A stretch of DNA of 64,000 bases from Cherax quadricarinatus (GCF_038502225.1 NC_091298.1:33170248-33234247); one strand, 5' to 3'; shown: positions 1-13,415, numbered from the stretch's first letter. Numbers and translations are program-made. Notes: generated by a model from the sequence alone, not told the origin.

Positions 1-1680
1 TCACTGCTATACACAGGTGTTACTGACAGTCACTGCTATTCACAGGTGTTACTGACAGTCACTGCTATACACAGTGTTACTGACAGTCACTGCTATACAC
101 AGGTGTTACTGACAGTCACTGCTATTCACAGGTGTTCCTGACAGTCAGTGCTATACACTGGTGTTACTGACAGTCAGTGCTATACACAGGTGTTACTGAC
201 AGTCACTGCTATACATAGGAGTTACTGACAGCCGCTGCTATACAGAGTGTTACTGACAGTCACTGCCATACACAGGTGTTACTGACAGTCACTGCTATAC
301 ACACGTTTTACTGACGGTCACTGCTATACACGGGTTTTACAGACAGTCGCTGCTATACACAGGTGTTACTGACAGTCACTGCTATACACAGGTTTTGCTG
401 ACAGTCACTGCTATACACAGTGTTACTGACAGTCAGTGCTATACACAGTGTTACTGACAGTCAGTGCTATACACAGGTGTTACTGGCAGTCAGTGCTATA
501 CACAGGTGTTACTGACAGTCACTGCTATACATAGGAGTTACTGACAGCCGCTGCTATACAGAGTGTTACTGACAGTCACTGCTATACACAGGTGTTACTG
601 ACAGTCACTGCTATACACACGTGTTACTGACGGTCACTGCTATACACGGGTTTTACAGACAGTCTCTGCTATACACAGGTGTTACTGACAGTCACTGCTA
701 TACACAACTGTTACTGACATTCACTGCTGAACACAGGTGTTACTGACAGTCACTGCTAAACACAGGTGTTACTGACAGTCACTGCTATACACAGGCGTTA
801 CTAACAGTCGCTGCTATACACAGGTGTTACTGGCAGTCATTACTATACACAGATGTTACTGACAGTCACTGCTATACACAGGTGTTATTGACAGTCACTG
901 CTATTCACAGGTGTTACTGACTGTCACTGCTATACACAGGTGTTACTGACAGTCACTGCTATTCACAGGTGTTACTGACAGTCAGTGCTATACACAGGTG
1001 TTACTGACAGTCACTGCTATACATAGGTGTTACTGACAGTCACTGCTATACACAGGTGTTACTGACAGTCACTGCTATACACAGGTGTTACTGACAGTCA
1101 CTGCTATACACAGGTTACTGACAGTCCCTGCTATACACAGTGTTACTGACAGTCACTGCTATACACAGGTGTTACTGACGGTCACTGCTTTACACGGGTT
1201 TTACTGACAGTCGCTGCTATACACAGGTGTTACTGTCAATCACTGCTATACACAGGTGTTACTGACAGTCACTGCTATACACAGGTGTTACTGAGAGTCA
1301 CTGCTATACACAGGTGTTACTGACAGTCACCGCTATACACAGGTGTTACTGACAGTCACTGCAATACACAGGTGCTACTGACAGTTACTGTTATACACAG
1401 GTGTTACTGACAGTCACTGATATACACAGGTGTTACTGACAGTCACTGCTATACACAATGTTACTGACAGTCACTGCTATGCAGAGGTGTTACTGTCACT
1501 GCTATACACAAGTGTTTCTGGCAGTCACTTCTATACACAGGTGCTACTGACAGTCACTGCTATACACAAGTGTTGCTGACAGTCACTGCTATACACAGGT
1601 GTTACTGACCGTCACTGCTATACACAGGTGTTACTGACAGTCACTGCTATACACAGGTGTTACTGACAGCCACTGCTATA

Positions 1681-4600
1681 CACAGCTATTCACAGGTGTT
1701 ACTGACAGTCACTGCTATACACAGGTGTTACTGACAGTCACTGCTATACACAGTGTTACTGACAGTCACTGCTATACATAGGTGTTACTGACAGTCACTG
1801 CTATTCACAGGTGTTACTGACAGTCACTGCTATACACAGGTGTTACTGACAGTCAGTGCTATACACAGGTGTTACTGACAGTCACTGCTATACATAGGTG
1901 TTACTGACTGCCGCTGTTATACAATGTTACTGACAGTCACTGTTATACACAGGTGTTACTGACAGTCACTGCTATACACAGCTGTTACTGACAGTCACTG
2001 TTATACACAGGTTACTGACAGTCACTGCTATACACAGTGTTACTGACAGTCACTGCTATACACACGTGTTACTGACGGTCACTGCTATACACGGGTTTTA
2101 CAGACAGTCGCTGCTATACACAGGTGTTACTGACAGTCACTGCTATACACAGGTGTTACTGACAGTCACTGCTATACACCGGCGTTACTGACAGTCACTG
2201 GTATACACAGTGTTACTGACAGTCACTGCTATACACAGGTGTTACTGACAGTCACTGCTATACACAGTGTTACTGACAGTCACTGCTATACACAGTGTTA
2301 CTGACAGTCACTGCTATACACAGTGTTACTGACAGTCACTGCTATACACAGTGTTACTGACAGCAACTGCTATACTCAGTGTTAATGACAGTCACTGCTA
2401 TACACAGTGTTACTGACAGCCACTGCTATACACAGTGTTACTGACAGTCACTGCTATACACAGTGTTACTGACAGTCACTGCTATACACAGGTGTTACTG
2501 ACAGTCACTGCTATACAAAGGTGTTACTGACATTCACTGCTATACACAATGTTACTGACAGTCACTGCTTTTCACAGGTGTTACTGACAGTCACTGCTAT
2601 ACACAGATGTTACTGACAGTCACTGCTATACACAAGTGTTACTGACAGTCACTGCTATTCACACGTGTTACTGACAGTCAGTGCTATACACAGATGTTAC
2701 TGACAGTCAGTGCTATACACAGGTGTTACTGACAGTCACTGCTATACATAGGTGTTACTGACAGTCACTGCTATACATAGGTGTTACTGACAGCCGCTGC
2801 TATACAGAGTGTTACTGACAGTCACTGCTATACACAGGTGTTACTGACAGTCACTGCTATACACAGGTGTTACTGACAGTCACTGCTATACACAGGTTAC
2901 TGACAGCCACTGCTATACACAGTGTTACTGACAGTCACTGCTATACACATGTGTTACTGACAGTCACTGCTATACATAGGTGCTACTGACAGTCACTGCT
3001 ATACACAGGTGTTACTGACAGTCACTGCTATACACAGTGTTACTGACAGTCACTGCTATACAGAGTGTTACTGACAGTCACTGCTATACACAGGTGTTAC
3101 TGACAGTCACTGCTATACACAATGTTACTGACAGTCACTGCTATTCACAGGTGTTACTGACAGTCACTGCTATACAGAGGTGTTACTGACAGTCACTGCT
3201 ATAGACAGGTGTTACTGACAGTCACTGCTATACGCAGGTGTTACTGACAGTCACTGCTATAGACAGGTGTTACTGACAGTCACTGCTATACGCAGGTGTT
3301 ACTGACAGTCACTGCTATAGACAGGTGTTACTGACAGTCACTGCTATACGCAGGTGCTACTGACAGTCACTGCTATTCACAGGTGTTACTGACAGTCACT
3401 GCTATACACAGGTGTTACTGACAGTCACTGCTATACACAATGTTACTGACAGTCACTGCTATACACAGGTGTTACTGACAGTCACTGCTATAGACTGGTG
3501 TTACTGACAGTCACTGCTATACACAGGTGCTACTGACAGTCACTGCTGTACACAGGTGTTACAAGCAGTCACTGCTATACACAGGCGTTACTGACAGTCA
3601 CTGGTATACACAGTGTTACTGACAGTCACTGCTATACACAGGTGTTACTGACAGTCACTGCTATAGACAGTGTTACTGACCGTCACTGCTATACACAGTG
3701 TTACTGACAGCCACTGCTATACACAGTGTTACTGACAGTCAGTGCTATACACAGTGTTACTGACAGTCACTGCTATACACAGGTGTTACTGACGGTCACT
3801 GCTATACACAGGTGTTACTGACAGTCACTGCTATATACAGGTGTTACTGCCAGCCACTGCTATACACAGCTATTCACAGGTGTTATTGACAGTCACTGCT
3901 ATACACAGGTGTTACTGACAGTCACTGCTATACACAGTGTTACTGACAGTCACTGCTATACATAGGTGTTTCTGACAGTCACTGCTATTCACAGGTGTTA
4001 CTGACAGTCAGTGCTATACACAGGTGTTACTGACAGTCAGTGCTATACACAGGTGTTACTGACAGTCACTGCTATACATAGGTGTTACTGACAGCCGCTG
4101 CTATACAGAGTGTTACTGACAGTCAATGCCATACACAGGTGTTTCTGACAGTCACTGCTATACACAGCTGTTACTGACAATCACTGCTATACACAGGTTA
4201 CTGACAGTCACTGCTATACACAGTGTTACTGACAGTCACTGCCATACACACGTGTTACTGACGGTCACTGCTATACACGGGTTTTACAGACAGTCGCTGC
4301 TATACACAGGTGTTACTGACAGTCACTGCTATACACAGGTGTTACTGACAGTCACTGCTATACACAGGCGTTACTGACAGTCACTGGTATACACAGTGTT
4401 ACTGACAGTCACTGCTATACACAGGTGTTACTGACAGTCACTGCTATACACAGTGTTACTGACAGTCACTTCTATACACAGTGTTACTGACAGTCACTGC
4501 TTTACACAGTGTTACTGACTGTCACTGCTATACACAGTGTTACTGACAGCCACTGCTATACTCAGTGTTACTGACAGTCACTGCTATACACAGTGTTACT

Positions 4601-5030
4601 GACAGCCACTGCTATACACAGTGTTACTGACAGTCACTGCTATACACAGTGTTACTGACAGTCACTGCTATACACAGGTGTTACTTACAGTCACTGCTAT
4701 ACAAAGGTGTTACTGACAGTCACTGCTATACACAATGTTACTGACAGTCACTGCTTTTCATAGGTGTTACTGACAGTCACTGCTATACACAGATGTTACT
4801 GACAGTCACTGCTATACACAGGTGTTACTGACAGTCACTGCTATACACAGTGTTACTGACAGTCACTGCTATACACAAGTGTTACTGACAGTCACTGCTA
4901 TTCACACGTGTTACTGACAGTCAGTGCTATACACAGGTGTTACTGGCAGTCACTGCTATACATAGGTGTTACTGACAGTCACTGCTATACATAGGTGTTA
5001 CTGACAGCCGCTGCTATAGTGTTACTGACA
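1681..5030. repeat. Segmental duplication within the minisatellite, ~2,185-bp offset
   Basis: Diagnostic variant units at 1681 (CACAGCTATTCACAGG), 1891 (TACATAGG then a CCGCTG unit), 2181 (GGCGTTACTG with CACTGGTATAC) and 2545 (CACAATG followed by a CTGCTTTTCA unit) recur in the same order at 3865, 4075, 4367 and 4731. The offsets are 2184, 2184, 2186 and 2186. A block of about 1.1 kb (1681 to about 2820) is therefore repeated at 3865 to about 5030. A smaller duplication with a 316-bp offset lies at 211-360 versus 527-676. Confidence 0.85.
3185..3360. repeat. Alternating two-unit (dimer) block in the minisatellite
   Basis: Units ending CTATAGACAGG and CTATACGCAGG alternate three times in succession, giving a local 58-bp dimer period inside the 29-bp array. 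This is a recent local amplification of a unit pair. Confidence 0.8.
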
Positions 5031-5826
5031 GTCACTGCTATACACAGGTGTTACTGGCAGTCACTGCTATACACAGCCGTTACTGACAGTCACTGGTATA
5101 CACAGTGTTACTGACAGTCACTGCTATACACAGGTGTTACTGACAGTCACTGCTATACACAATGTTACTGACAGTCACTGCTATTCACAGGTGTTACTGA
5201 CAGTCACTGCTATACACAGATGTTACTGACAGTCACTGCTATACACAGGTGTTACTGACAGTCACTGTTATACACAGGTGTTACTGACAGTCGCTGCTAT
5301 ACATAGGTGTTACTGACAGTCACTGCTATACACAGGTGCTACTGACAGTCACTGCTATACACAGGTGTTACTGACAGTCACTGCTATACACAGGTGTTAC
5401 TGACAGTCACTGCAATACACAGGTGCTACTGACAGTGACTGGTATAAACAGGTGTTACTGACAGTCGCTGCTATACACAGGTGTTACTGACAGTCACTGC
5501 TATTCACAGTGTTACTGACATTCACTGCTATACTCAGGTGTTACTGACAGTCGCTGCTATACACAGGTGTTACTGACAGTCACTGCTATTCACAGTGTTA
5601 CTGACAGTCACTGCTATTCACAGTGTTACTGACAGTCACTGCTATTCACAGGTGTTACTGACAGTCGCTGCTATACACAGGTGTTACTGACAGTCACTGC
5701 CATTCACAGTGTTACTGACAGTCACTGCTATTCATAGTGTTACTGACAGTCACTGCTATACACAGGTGTTACTGACAGTCACTGCTATTCACAGTGTTAC
5801 TGACAGTCACTGCTATATATCTTCAC

Positions 5827-6411
5827 TGACAAAACTAGACATTTTTCAGATGCACTGCGAAACATCAAGACGTAATACGAAGCACTTATAGAAGACACAC
5901 ACATGGAAAAATGGAATCCAAATACCGAAAAAATATTTATATAACGACTGAGACTAAGAATATAATTAAAATGAGGAGAAATTTGAAATCAAAACCTGAC
6001 ATGATAAAAGTAAAAAATCAAAGTTAATTCGTAGTATCATATAATATTCTTTCTTTATTATTACTCGACAAGGAACGACAGGTTTCCAAATATCAAAACG
6101 TCTTTGTGTCATCAAAGATTCTCAAGTTGAAGCAGCTCAATAAATGCACCAAATTTTAAGAATTATCAGAGTGTAATACCATACTAAGAATGTTAAAAAT
6201 GTATACATTTACCACTACACCCGGGAAACATTAACACCAAGTCTAATAATAATTCTCAACTGATTATAAGTGTAATTAAAAGAATTGCTTATTCTTAAAG
6301 CAATCCTCATAACAATGTAAAATAGTAACACATTGCATTAACCTTAATTTTTATAGGATTCGACCTGTAAGCCAGCAGAAGGCCTCGATCACACGACTAA
6401 AATCTCTAGTG
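5827..6411. other. Anonymous AT-rich DNA
   Basis: I see no reading frame of interest, RNA motif or clear repeat in this stretch. It follows directly on the minisatellite edge. Confidence 0.6.
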
Positions 6412-6660
6412 ACTAACAAAATCGTAATGACACGATTGCAAACAAACCATACCACGGGTGGGGTTAGAACCCGAGATCACAGTCTCTCAAAACTCCAGAC
6501 CTTCGCGTTAGCCACTGGGCCAGCTACCTTCAATAAGATTCATCCAACTAGGTATATTTCTACACCATAGGAAGGTTAGCATAAGCATCATTGTGACCAC
6601 AAATGCAAGTTCTTACAGACTAATCTCCCTAGTGGCTGATCATCATATGATTAAGACTTG
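6412..6660 (-). repeat. tRNA-derived SINE (family A), minus orientation
   Basis: Read on the minus strand, the element has a Pol III box A-like segment (GGCCCAGTGGCTAACGC, about 6507-6526) and a box B-like segment (GGGTTCTAACCCC, about 6460-6473). The tail contains the conserved GTTTGCAATCGTGTCATTACG. The same sequence recurs at 23.3 kb and twice at 27.4-28.0 kb, including the flanking CCAACTAGGTATATTTCTAC and CCATAGGAAGGTTAGCA blocks. The tRNA-like head, the repetition and the lack of coding capacity support a SINE; I cannot assign the parental tRNA. Confidence 0.75.
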
Positions 6661-7749
6661 AGTCAGGAAACGCTTATCCTGTTTCCTGATGAATCTTACC
6701 TATCCTAACTTACTAATAGAATACCTTATAACCGAATGATTACAGAGGAAATGTATAATAAGATCGTCATTGAAGAAATCGATGAAATTTTCCGACATAT
6801 ACGAGAGGTATGATATAATGAAGGGTTGTAACTAATACTGAAGCACAAAAGATAGTTATCCCGATGATTCAGTTAAGCAATACATTGAAAAAAATTTCTG
6901 GTGTGGTTGTTTAAAGTCTACCCAGTCGTATACGGACCAAGTGTTGTTTGTCCCCGACCGTACAGCGTCTAGTGCCTACAGTAAAAGAAGAACCAGTAAT
7001 CCTAATTGATTCATTGATTTCTTGCGATTATTATGCTTGACAGGATTGTCTAAGCATCGATGTGTGACGTTGTTCAGAGCACCGAGAGGATAAATGAAAT
7101 AAAGACTGTTTAAATGCATAGCTTCTGAACAGCATCAGCAAATTACACTTAATCTTGAATTATAAAACAAATGTTTATTAATTGTAAAACCTTGATTCCA
7201 TTGGTATTAAAGTAAGTGAAAGGCATCTACACAACATGACTCAGAAGCAACATCTTGATTCAGTTAATTTTTTACGAGACTAGAACTGAGTGGTAAATCC
7301 GTGGAAATTAAACAGACCTTTTTTCCTGCCTACAAATGAAGGAAAGTGTACTGAGCAACCAAGATACAACTAACATAATATTATAAATGAGAAATTGAAA
7401 TGTTCAGTAGTAGCACTCGCGCAGCTCTTCAACTGCTAGCTCCATAGCTTTTTGAGAGCTTGCGTACTGGAATTCGATCGATATTAGTAACTCCTCCTAT
7501 GTAAAGCAGAGGCCACGTGATTAAACACTTTCATTAAGTTTCAGATATTTAGATGTGATTTACTTTTGTGCTGCAGTTCCCAGGTAAGAATGTATGGGCA
7601 ACATATTCGATGATGAAAATTCCAGTGGTCTGGGTGAGAGTATGAATGCCTTACAAAGAATGAGCAGTGATGCCAACTGAATTATGCAACTGGACAACTT
7701 TTTCAAGAGAGAATGGTTGGGTCTGAGACGGACGTGACCTCTCAGTGAT
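6661..7749. other. Anonymous AT-rich DNA
   Basis: I see no supportable gene, RNA or named repeat here. Confidence 0.55.
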
Positions 7750-8040
7750 TACATTCTTTCTTCTACTACTCTACACCTCTCCTGCCGACAGCATACAAGT
7801 CCCCACACTGTCGCTGGCTCATCATATTGTTTCAGAATATGAAACCGAATGCTTCTCCAGGCTGAGGGACTGACAACCTCAAATCTACATCTTCAAGGGT
7901 GATGGACTGATTACATCGTCTTCATATGTCTACTGTTCCTGCCTACTTTCTGTACTAGACTGAAGCAGCCTACTCTGTAGGCGAAACGTTTTGGAAAAAG
8001 ATGCCTAAATGATACCTATATGTCTTATTTACCATGCTAT
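7750..8040 (+). repeat. Degenerate member of the hammerhead-like repeat family
   Basis: The order of motifs matches the 371-bp units at 24 kb: ACACCTCTCCTGCC, then a GCTGAGGGACTGA block, a GATGGACTGATTAC block, then CTGAAGCAGCCTACTCTGTAG at 7960 followed by GCGAAACGTTTT and AAAGATGCC. The hairpin GCCTAC-TCT-GTAGGC precedes GAAACG just as in the better preserved copies. It is a diverged single unit and shows no obvious target duplication. Confidence 0.65.
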
Positions 8041-10107
8041 TAGAAGGAAAAATAAATTCTTATCAGTTTAAACAAATGACAGTTAACGATTATCCTGGTC
8101 GGAAGGTAGAGGAGACTATAAACATTCTCATTAAGGACTGGAATACAGAAGACGAAACACTAAACATTAAAACCTATGAGAAAAACTTCACTGCATGATT
8201 AACAAAACAAATTTAATTTCATATTTCTCAAAAGCACTTACCCAATAAAATTAGTTACACCGAGCAACAGAATAGTTAAGATGCTAGTCTATTACTGGTA
8301 GAAGGAAACTATTTTATTACGATTTTTCAAAAACACAAGAAATAGCATATACAACACCATGAAAGACAGACACGCAGCTTCAAGTCAGTCACAGAGAAAC
8401 AGAGGTGAAATATATTTTCAGATATTTTAAGAAGCAGGGGATGGTGCCATGTTAACATAATGATATTTATGCTCACTGTATAAATTACGAATAACATAGG
8501 CAAAGGGTTTAATCAATAAATATATTCGTTTGTTCCATTCAGTGGAGATGGTAAGATTGGTCGTGGTTGTCTCAAAAACTCTGCCTTGGTCCTGTATTTC
8601 TCGTGGTGCGACAATGTGCGAAAAATCGGCTAGTCATGTGTTGTAAGTGTTCTAGAGCCTGCTGGCTTACTTGCGTTTCTTAGGCATGTCAGAAAGTTTC
8701 GGCCTTTATCGCATCCACTAAATGGCATCTTGTTCACTCCTGTGGTGCACGACGTATGGTGTCTAGGTTTCTGGAAGTCACTCTTTTGGTTTAGTGCTAC
8801 GGACTGCCTCATCCATGTTGACTACGTAGAAGTGGAGCGAGGTGGTGACAGTCTGCATTTTGGGGAGGACCACTTATTGACCTATGTTATGTGTTGTGCA
8901 TGTGAGAGACTCGCTCGTTACAAGGGATGATAACAATTGAATCATTGAATAAAGTAAAAGTATCCTCGGTTTATTTCTGTTCTATTGAAATATTAATTTC
9001 ACATGCTGAGTATTGGGAGGAAGAAACCTGTGATAACATTGTGCTTGTTTTTAAGAAAATGTTGGTTTTTCTTTGCACAGTGTTGTAGAACATCCTTATC
9101 CCTGATGAACAGGAAATTCAGAAAAGGTATGATGCAGTGACTTCTTCTAGCGTCATCTGTATAAGGTTGAAATATCTAGAAACAGTGGCCAGCATATTAT
9201 CCAAATAATGAGTCAAGGAAAGATATCAGTTAATAAATTCTTCTCGAGGTGTTTCCGAACATTGTTCTAAGAGGGGATGCATAGCTATTCCTAATTTTTG
9301 TGCATAGACCAGTAGTCATGTCTTGCTAGAGAATTATTTTATTTATGATGAGCACACTGTTAAGCCTAGTAAGAAGGTCTCCCGAATGCTGCAAGTATAA
9401 GCTGCTTACTGTTCCCAACATTCTGCACATTCTGCTGGTTTGTAGTGTGCACTGCTCCTCCCGGAAGTGACCAGGCGTGAAGATATCTTCAGTTTAAGAA
9501 TCTTAGAGAGTTTACAGATATTTACAGGTTTGGCTTCAATAGGGAGGAGGTACAAGAATTTGCTTCCCTTTGTAATACACCTGAAAACCTTCTAAATTTC
9601 TCTGAGGAAAGGAACAGAGTCTCGGTGCAGTGTTGAAGGGGATGGTCTCTTAGGTGTCGCGATAGTTTATGAGATCTATTTTCGCCTGATAGTCTTCATT
9701 TTTAAGACTAAGCACTCCTCCTCCTCCATCTATGTCAGCAGTAATAGGTTAAGCACCCCCAGTAAAATAGTGCCACTTAAAAAGAATCTGACAAATCAGT
9801 CTAAGAATGAAAGCTACATCGGATGATCACGTGAACAATGTGACCTTGAAGAATCTGGAACAATCCACGGAAGGAAATGAAAGACCCAAAGGAACTATTT
9901 ACATAGCATCACTGATAGAAACATCTGTACAAATGATGGAATGGAAAATATTTACAAATTATGGGTTGTATACGCAAATGTGTTTATCAATAGTATTAGT
10001 TATACGAGTGGGCAGCCGATAATAAGCCCTCTTCTGAACACTGTGCCTCAACATTTATTTATGAAAGAACTAAAAATGAAGTGTTAATTATCTGATTAAT
10101 TATACAC
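8041..10107. other. Anonymous DNA, no supportable gene
   Basis: Open frames of 60-71 codons exist (for example near 8730 and 9807). None has a recognisable domain, a flanking gene signature or a repeated pattern, and opposite-strand frames overlap them. I see nothing that can be annotated. Confidence 0.55.
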
Positions 10108-10400
10108 ATTTGCATCATCTGGGTATCTTTATCATGTAGACGTTTCGCCATCCAGTGTCTTTATCAGTACAATACAAGGACATAATCTGAAGATCAGCAA
10201 TACATATAGTCAGTGAGATACGAGGTAATTAGTCACTGAGCTTAGTAGCATGTAGGCTGATGGAATGATTACCTAGTCTTTCACTGTCTTTACAGTGTTC
10301 AGATAATGTCCATGTATTGTACTGATAAAGCCACTGGATGGTGGAACGTCTACAAAAGAAAGATATCTAGATGTTGCACATGTATGTAATTCATCTTTTT
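10108..10400. repeat. Fold-back repeat related to the hammerhead-like family
   Basis: The left arm at about 10108-10195 contains GACGTTTCGCCATCCAGTG and TTTATCAGTAC. The right arm at about 10293-10390 contains GTACTGATAAAGCCAC and GGATGGTGGAACGTC, its imperfect reverse complement. The spacer still carries the family's GGTAATTAGTC and GATTACC blocks, and the right end reads GTTGCACATGT as in the 24-kb and 14-kb copies. This is an old, degraded inverted dimer. Confidence 0.7.
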
Positions 10401-11254
10401 TTTGGTATTATATACCACTGACGCACATGTTAATTACCTATTAAGTTAATTAGTGTTCCAGTCGTCAAGGTAGATGACTTGAGCCAAAAAAAAAAAAAGA
10501 AAAAAAAATGAAAGTGATTATATGTATCCATGGAGAACCTCTGTCTACATCAAACTGTAAATTTGGGGCTGTATTTAATTAATTAGAAAGGAATGAATAT
10601 GAGTGTGTTTCACCAGTATTCATTAAAAAAACGCTTGTTTCGCTTCCTAATATACGAAAAAGTAAATAAATGTTAGAATATTTAGAAGTTATAAATTATT
10701 AAACGTTGTCATACAAAAAAATATGAAGAAACAGAACCGAAAATATGTACAGAAAGTTGGACCCACAATGCACTGGGTGTGGCAAGTAAGTGTAAAGCTC
10801 ACTATGTCTGATATTGATGGTTGAAAAACAATCATCGACCAAGGGATCTCCGGATATCAATTGAAATACGAACTTACGGATGGATTATAATTTTGGAGTC
10901 ATAGGAGGACGTAGGGCATATAGTCTCTAGTGACCTATCGCAAAGATGTGTGTGATTGATCAACAACGATTTGCTTTGGTAGAAGCCTCAAGTCAGGCAT
11001 CTAAAGTTGGTAATAGGTCTTGGTCGATCTAGATCGCTGCTGGGTAAGATAATTGCAATATTTAGGCTCTCATTCTGTCTCAAGGAATTTTTTCCCGATG
11101 TCTTAAATACACTTCAATTAGCGTTATTTAATATTCTAAGACATATTATTTATTAAGATAAATGGGGAAAAGGGAAGTTTTCCAGGATAATTGTGAGGGA
11201 AAAGTTCATTAGAAAAGATTGGTGATAGTTTAATTGGTTGAATACTTGATCTGA
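10401..11254. other. Anonymous AT-rich DNA with an A-rich tract
   Basis: A short A-rich tract lies at 10485-10508. Nothing else can be supported. Confidence 0.5.
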
Positions 11255-11345
11255 AAGGTGTGTGTCCTTACCTCTACCCGCCCCTTTTTCCACCTGGTGG
11301 GAGTTAACATGGGACCCTCCTGACGAATCAACATACTTGGCTTTC
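11255..11345 (+). repeat. Short dispersed repeat shared with 47345-47415
   Basis: The sequence around TTCCACCTGGTGGGAGTTAAC reappears inverted at 47345-47415, where the minus strand reads GGTGTGCAT, TTACCTCTCTACC and TTCCACCTGCTGGGAGTTAAC. Two copies in 64 kb imply a dispersed repeat of unknown class, perhaps the edge of a larger element. Confidence 0.55.
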
Positions 11346-11659
11346 TGCTCCCATCAAGCCTGTAAGTATTGAGTTCCACTCTTGTTAATGTCATACTGAA
11401 TTGGGGTTTTAGTTGATTTAACCGGACCTGAATTAACGAACGTATTATAACAAAATTCTTTATGTTCTCACCATTTTTTTAAAGGTTTTCTGCCTATCAT
11501 GCGAGTGACTGCTTGTCCGGATTACAACTTTTCGTTATTCTTTTCTAGGCGAGACAAGGCGGACAGAGGGATCTAGGCATAGATCCGAAACGTAATCCTC
11601 ATCCTTTAGGGAACTCTGCAGTTCTTGTACAGCTTTGGCTGATCAGTGGTTTTTCTTGA

Positions 11660-11925
11660 ACGTCCTGCAGCCAAACTCTATTTCTTACGCCACCAACAGT
11701 TCACTGTGGTGAATATTGGCGTCTATCCTATATCGGGCGGAACTTCAGAAAAGTCACGTCCACCAATGACTACAGTGTCTTTACACCTTTGAGTATTCAT
11801 CAAACTCCCCGCAGCAAATCTCCATCTGTTACGCCGCCAGCTATTTACCTTGTTGAATATTGGGGTCCATACTGCCTTGGGCGGAACTTCACAATAGTCA
11901 CGTCCGCCAGTGACCACCGTGTTTC
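11660..11925. repeat. Tandem repeat, ~144-bp unit, about 1.9 copies
   Basis: The landmark GAATATTGG lies at 11711 and 11855, 144 bp apart. It is followed in both copies by GGGCGGAACTTCA and AGTCACGTCC, and preceded by TTACGCC blocks. The copies differ at many positions, so the duplication is old. Confidence 0.75.
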
Positions 11926-12404
11926 ACCAGCAGCTTCTAGTTCCAAACCCACAAGTGATACCTGAGCTACTTACCAATAACATCGGCACACTGGCAGACC
12001 ACCTGTTCTATATGTATATTAAATTTGTTTCACTATAGTTATTCATATATTTTATTTTTCATTATATGCTTCAGATAAGACTATTTAATGTTTTTTTCCA
12101 AAGGTTTTGCTTATTATTAACAGAATTGTTTCTTTTGTTATAATTTATTTTTCTAAGGTTTCTTTTCATGAGGAGAAATCGGCCCTTTCAAATACTTTTC
12201 AGGGTCTGAGAAGCCGTTACACTTTCACAGTAATTTAGTTTTCCCTGTAAATCAGTGTAACGAATCTTCAAAAGATACGTCACATCGTGAGGTGTCAACA
12301 TGTCGAATATTAATCAATTAGCTAAACGATTTTAGAACACCCACCTAATGTGTTTAGAAATGTATATTTTTTGTCCCTTCAACAAATTTATGACAGTTAA
12401 AATA

Positions 12405-12745
12405 CATAAAGCCTGAAGCAGTCACCGAGAAATCAAGAGTTGCAAAGCCTCCTGCAGTCACGAAGCTTCCAATAGCAATACAGTCTGAAGCAATCAAGAG
12501 GATCTTACGAGCAACAGAACCTCCAGCAGTAACACAAGGTTTAGTAGTCACTATGACTCCAGCTGTCATGAAAACTTGACCATCAGTGAAGACTCCAGCA
12601 GTCACGAAGAGCTGCAATCACATAGATTCCAACAGCCGCGATGACTCCAGCAGTCACGAAACTTCCAGCAGCAAAGAAGCCTGCAGCAGTAACAGTGAGT
12701 GCAGCAGTCAAGAAACCTTCAACAGTCATAAAGCCTCCAGCAAGC
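12405..12745. repeat. Degenerate minisatellite with CTCCAGCAGTCACGAA core
   Basis: The core CTCCAGCAGTCACGAA and close variants recur about ten times with roughly 30-bp spacing (for example near 12450, 12592, 12643 and 12730). An 87-codon minus-strand frame through it is a by-product of the repeat and shows no domain. Confidence 0.65.
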
Positions 12746-13321
12746 ACTAGGCATGTACTAGCCAGCTAAGAAGTTTCTGGCAGTTACAAATTTTCTGCAC
12801 TAACATTCGGCATTCTTCGTGCACTCACCTCACGATATCTGTAACAAAGAGCTTAACAAAAGATCCTAGGGGGAATCTTATCACATCAAATGCCTTATTC
12901 TCCCACCAGGATCGTTCGTAACAGCTACTCCAAATTTTCATCTCAGAATACATCCCGACTGCATATACCGTAAAGGAAAAAAAAACTATTTGGTAAGGGT
13001 GAAACAAAGATATTGATATTGTACACAGGAGCAGATGTGAGTGAAGGCGAGATGAGTACAGCTTCAACAACAGGCAATACTCATCTTAGGATATTGGAAA
13101 CTGTTTATCGACTATCGACGAGGATCATCGCTTTAGAGATATCAGTATCGGAGTCAGCGTTACATTTCCAATTTAGTTCGTCTTCGATGTTCATTGTTAA
13201 GATGATGCTTTCCTTCTGTCTGACCCCAGCGAAATGATCGCACAATACGCGAGACCAGACACAGCCCACATTCTTGAAAAATTAATGTGCTACATACGTT
13301 AAAATATTTTCAAAGAGAAAA
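12746..13321. other. Anonymous DNA
   Basis: Overlapping 70-80 codon frames on both strands have no recognisable content. I see nothing to annotate. Confidence 0.5.
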
Positions 13322-13325
13322 ATTA

Positions 13326-13327
<2 letters not shown>

Positions 13328-13412
<85 letters not shown>
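13328..13412. repeat. (GT)n microsatellite at a LINE 3' end
   Basis: An uninterrupted GT tract abuts the 3' terminus of the adjacent minus-strand LINE, so on the LINE sense strand it is a (CA)n tail. Confidence 0.95.

Positions 13413-13415
<3 letters not shown>

Larger units (their letters stand above)
1..5826. repeat. 5.8-kb minisatellite, 26-29 bp unit
   Basis: A continuous tandem array begins at or before the window edge. The full unit is 29 bp and reads approximately GTGTTACTGACAGTCACTGC followed by TATACACAG. Many units lack one G (28 bp) or several bases around the ACAGG junction (26-27 bp). Point variants recur in defined order, for example CAGCCGCTGCTATACAGAG, GACGGTCACTGC, CACGGGTTTTACAGACAG and CTATTCACAG. 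This shows that multi-unit blocks have been copied together. Short open frames through the array simply reflect the repeat and are not genes. The right edge is sharp near 5820, where the sequence becomes ordinary AT-rich DNA. Confidence 0.97.

Noticed and set aside
1..5826. CRISPR-like array
   Set aside because: The repeats are contiguous with no unique spacers, and the surrounding sequence is eukaryotic.
4126..5891. Open frames of 60-83 codons in the minisatellite
   Set aside because: They are translations of the 29-bp unit and occur in any frame without stops.
9807..10022. Small host gene of 71 codons
   Set aside because: No domain, no repeat support and no splice context; lengths of this order are expected by chance in this much DNA.
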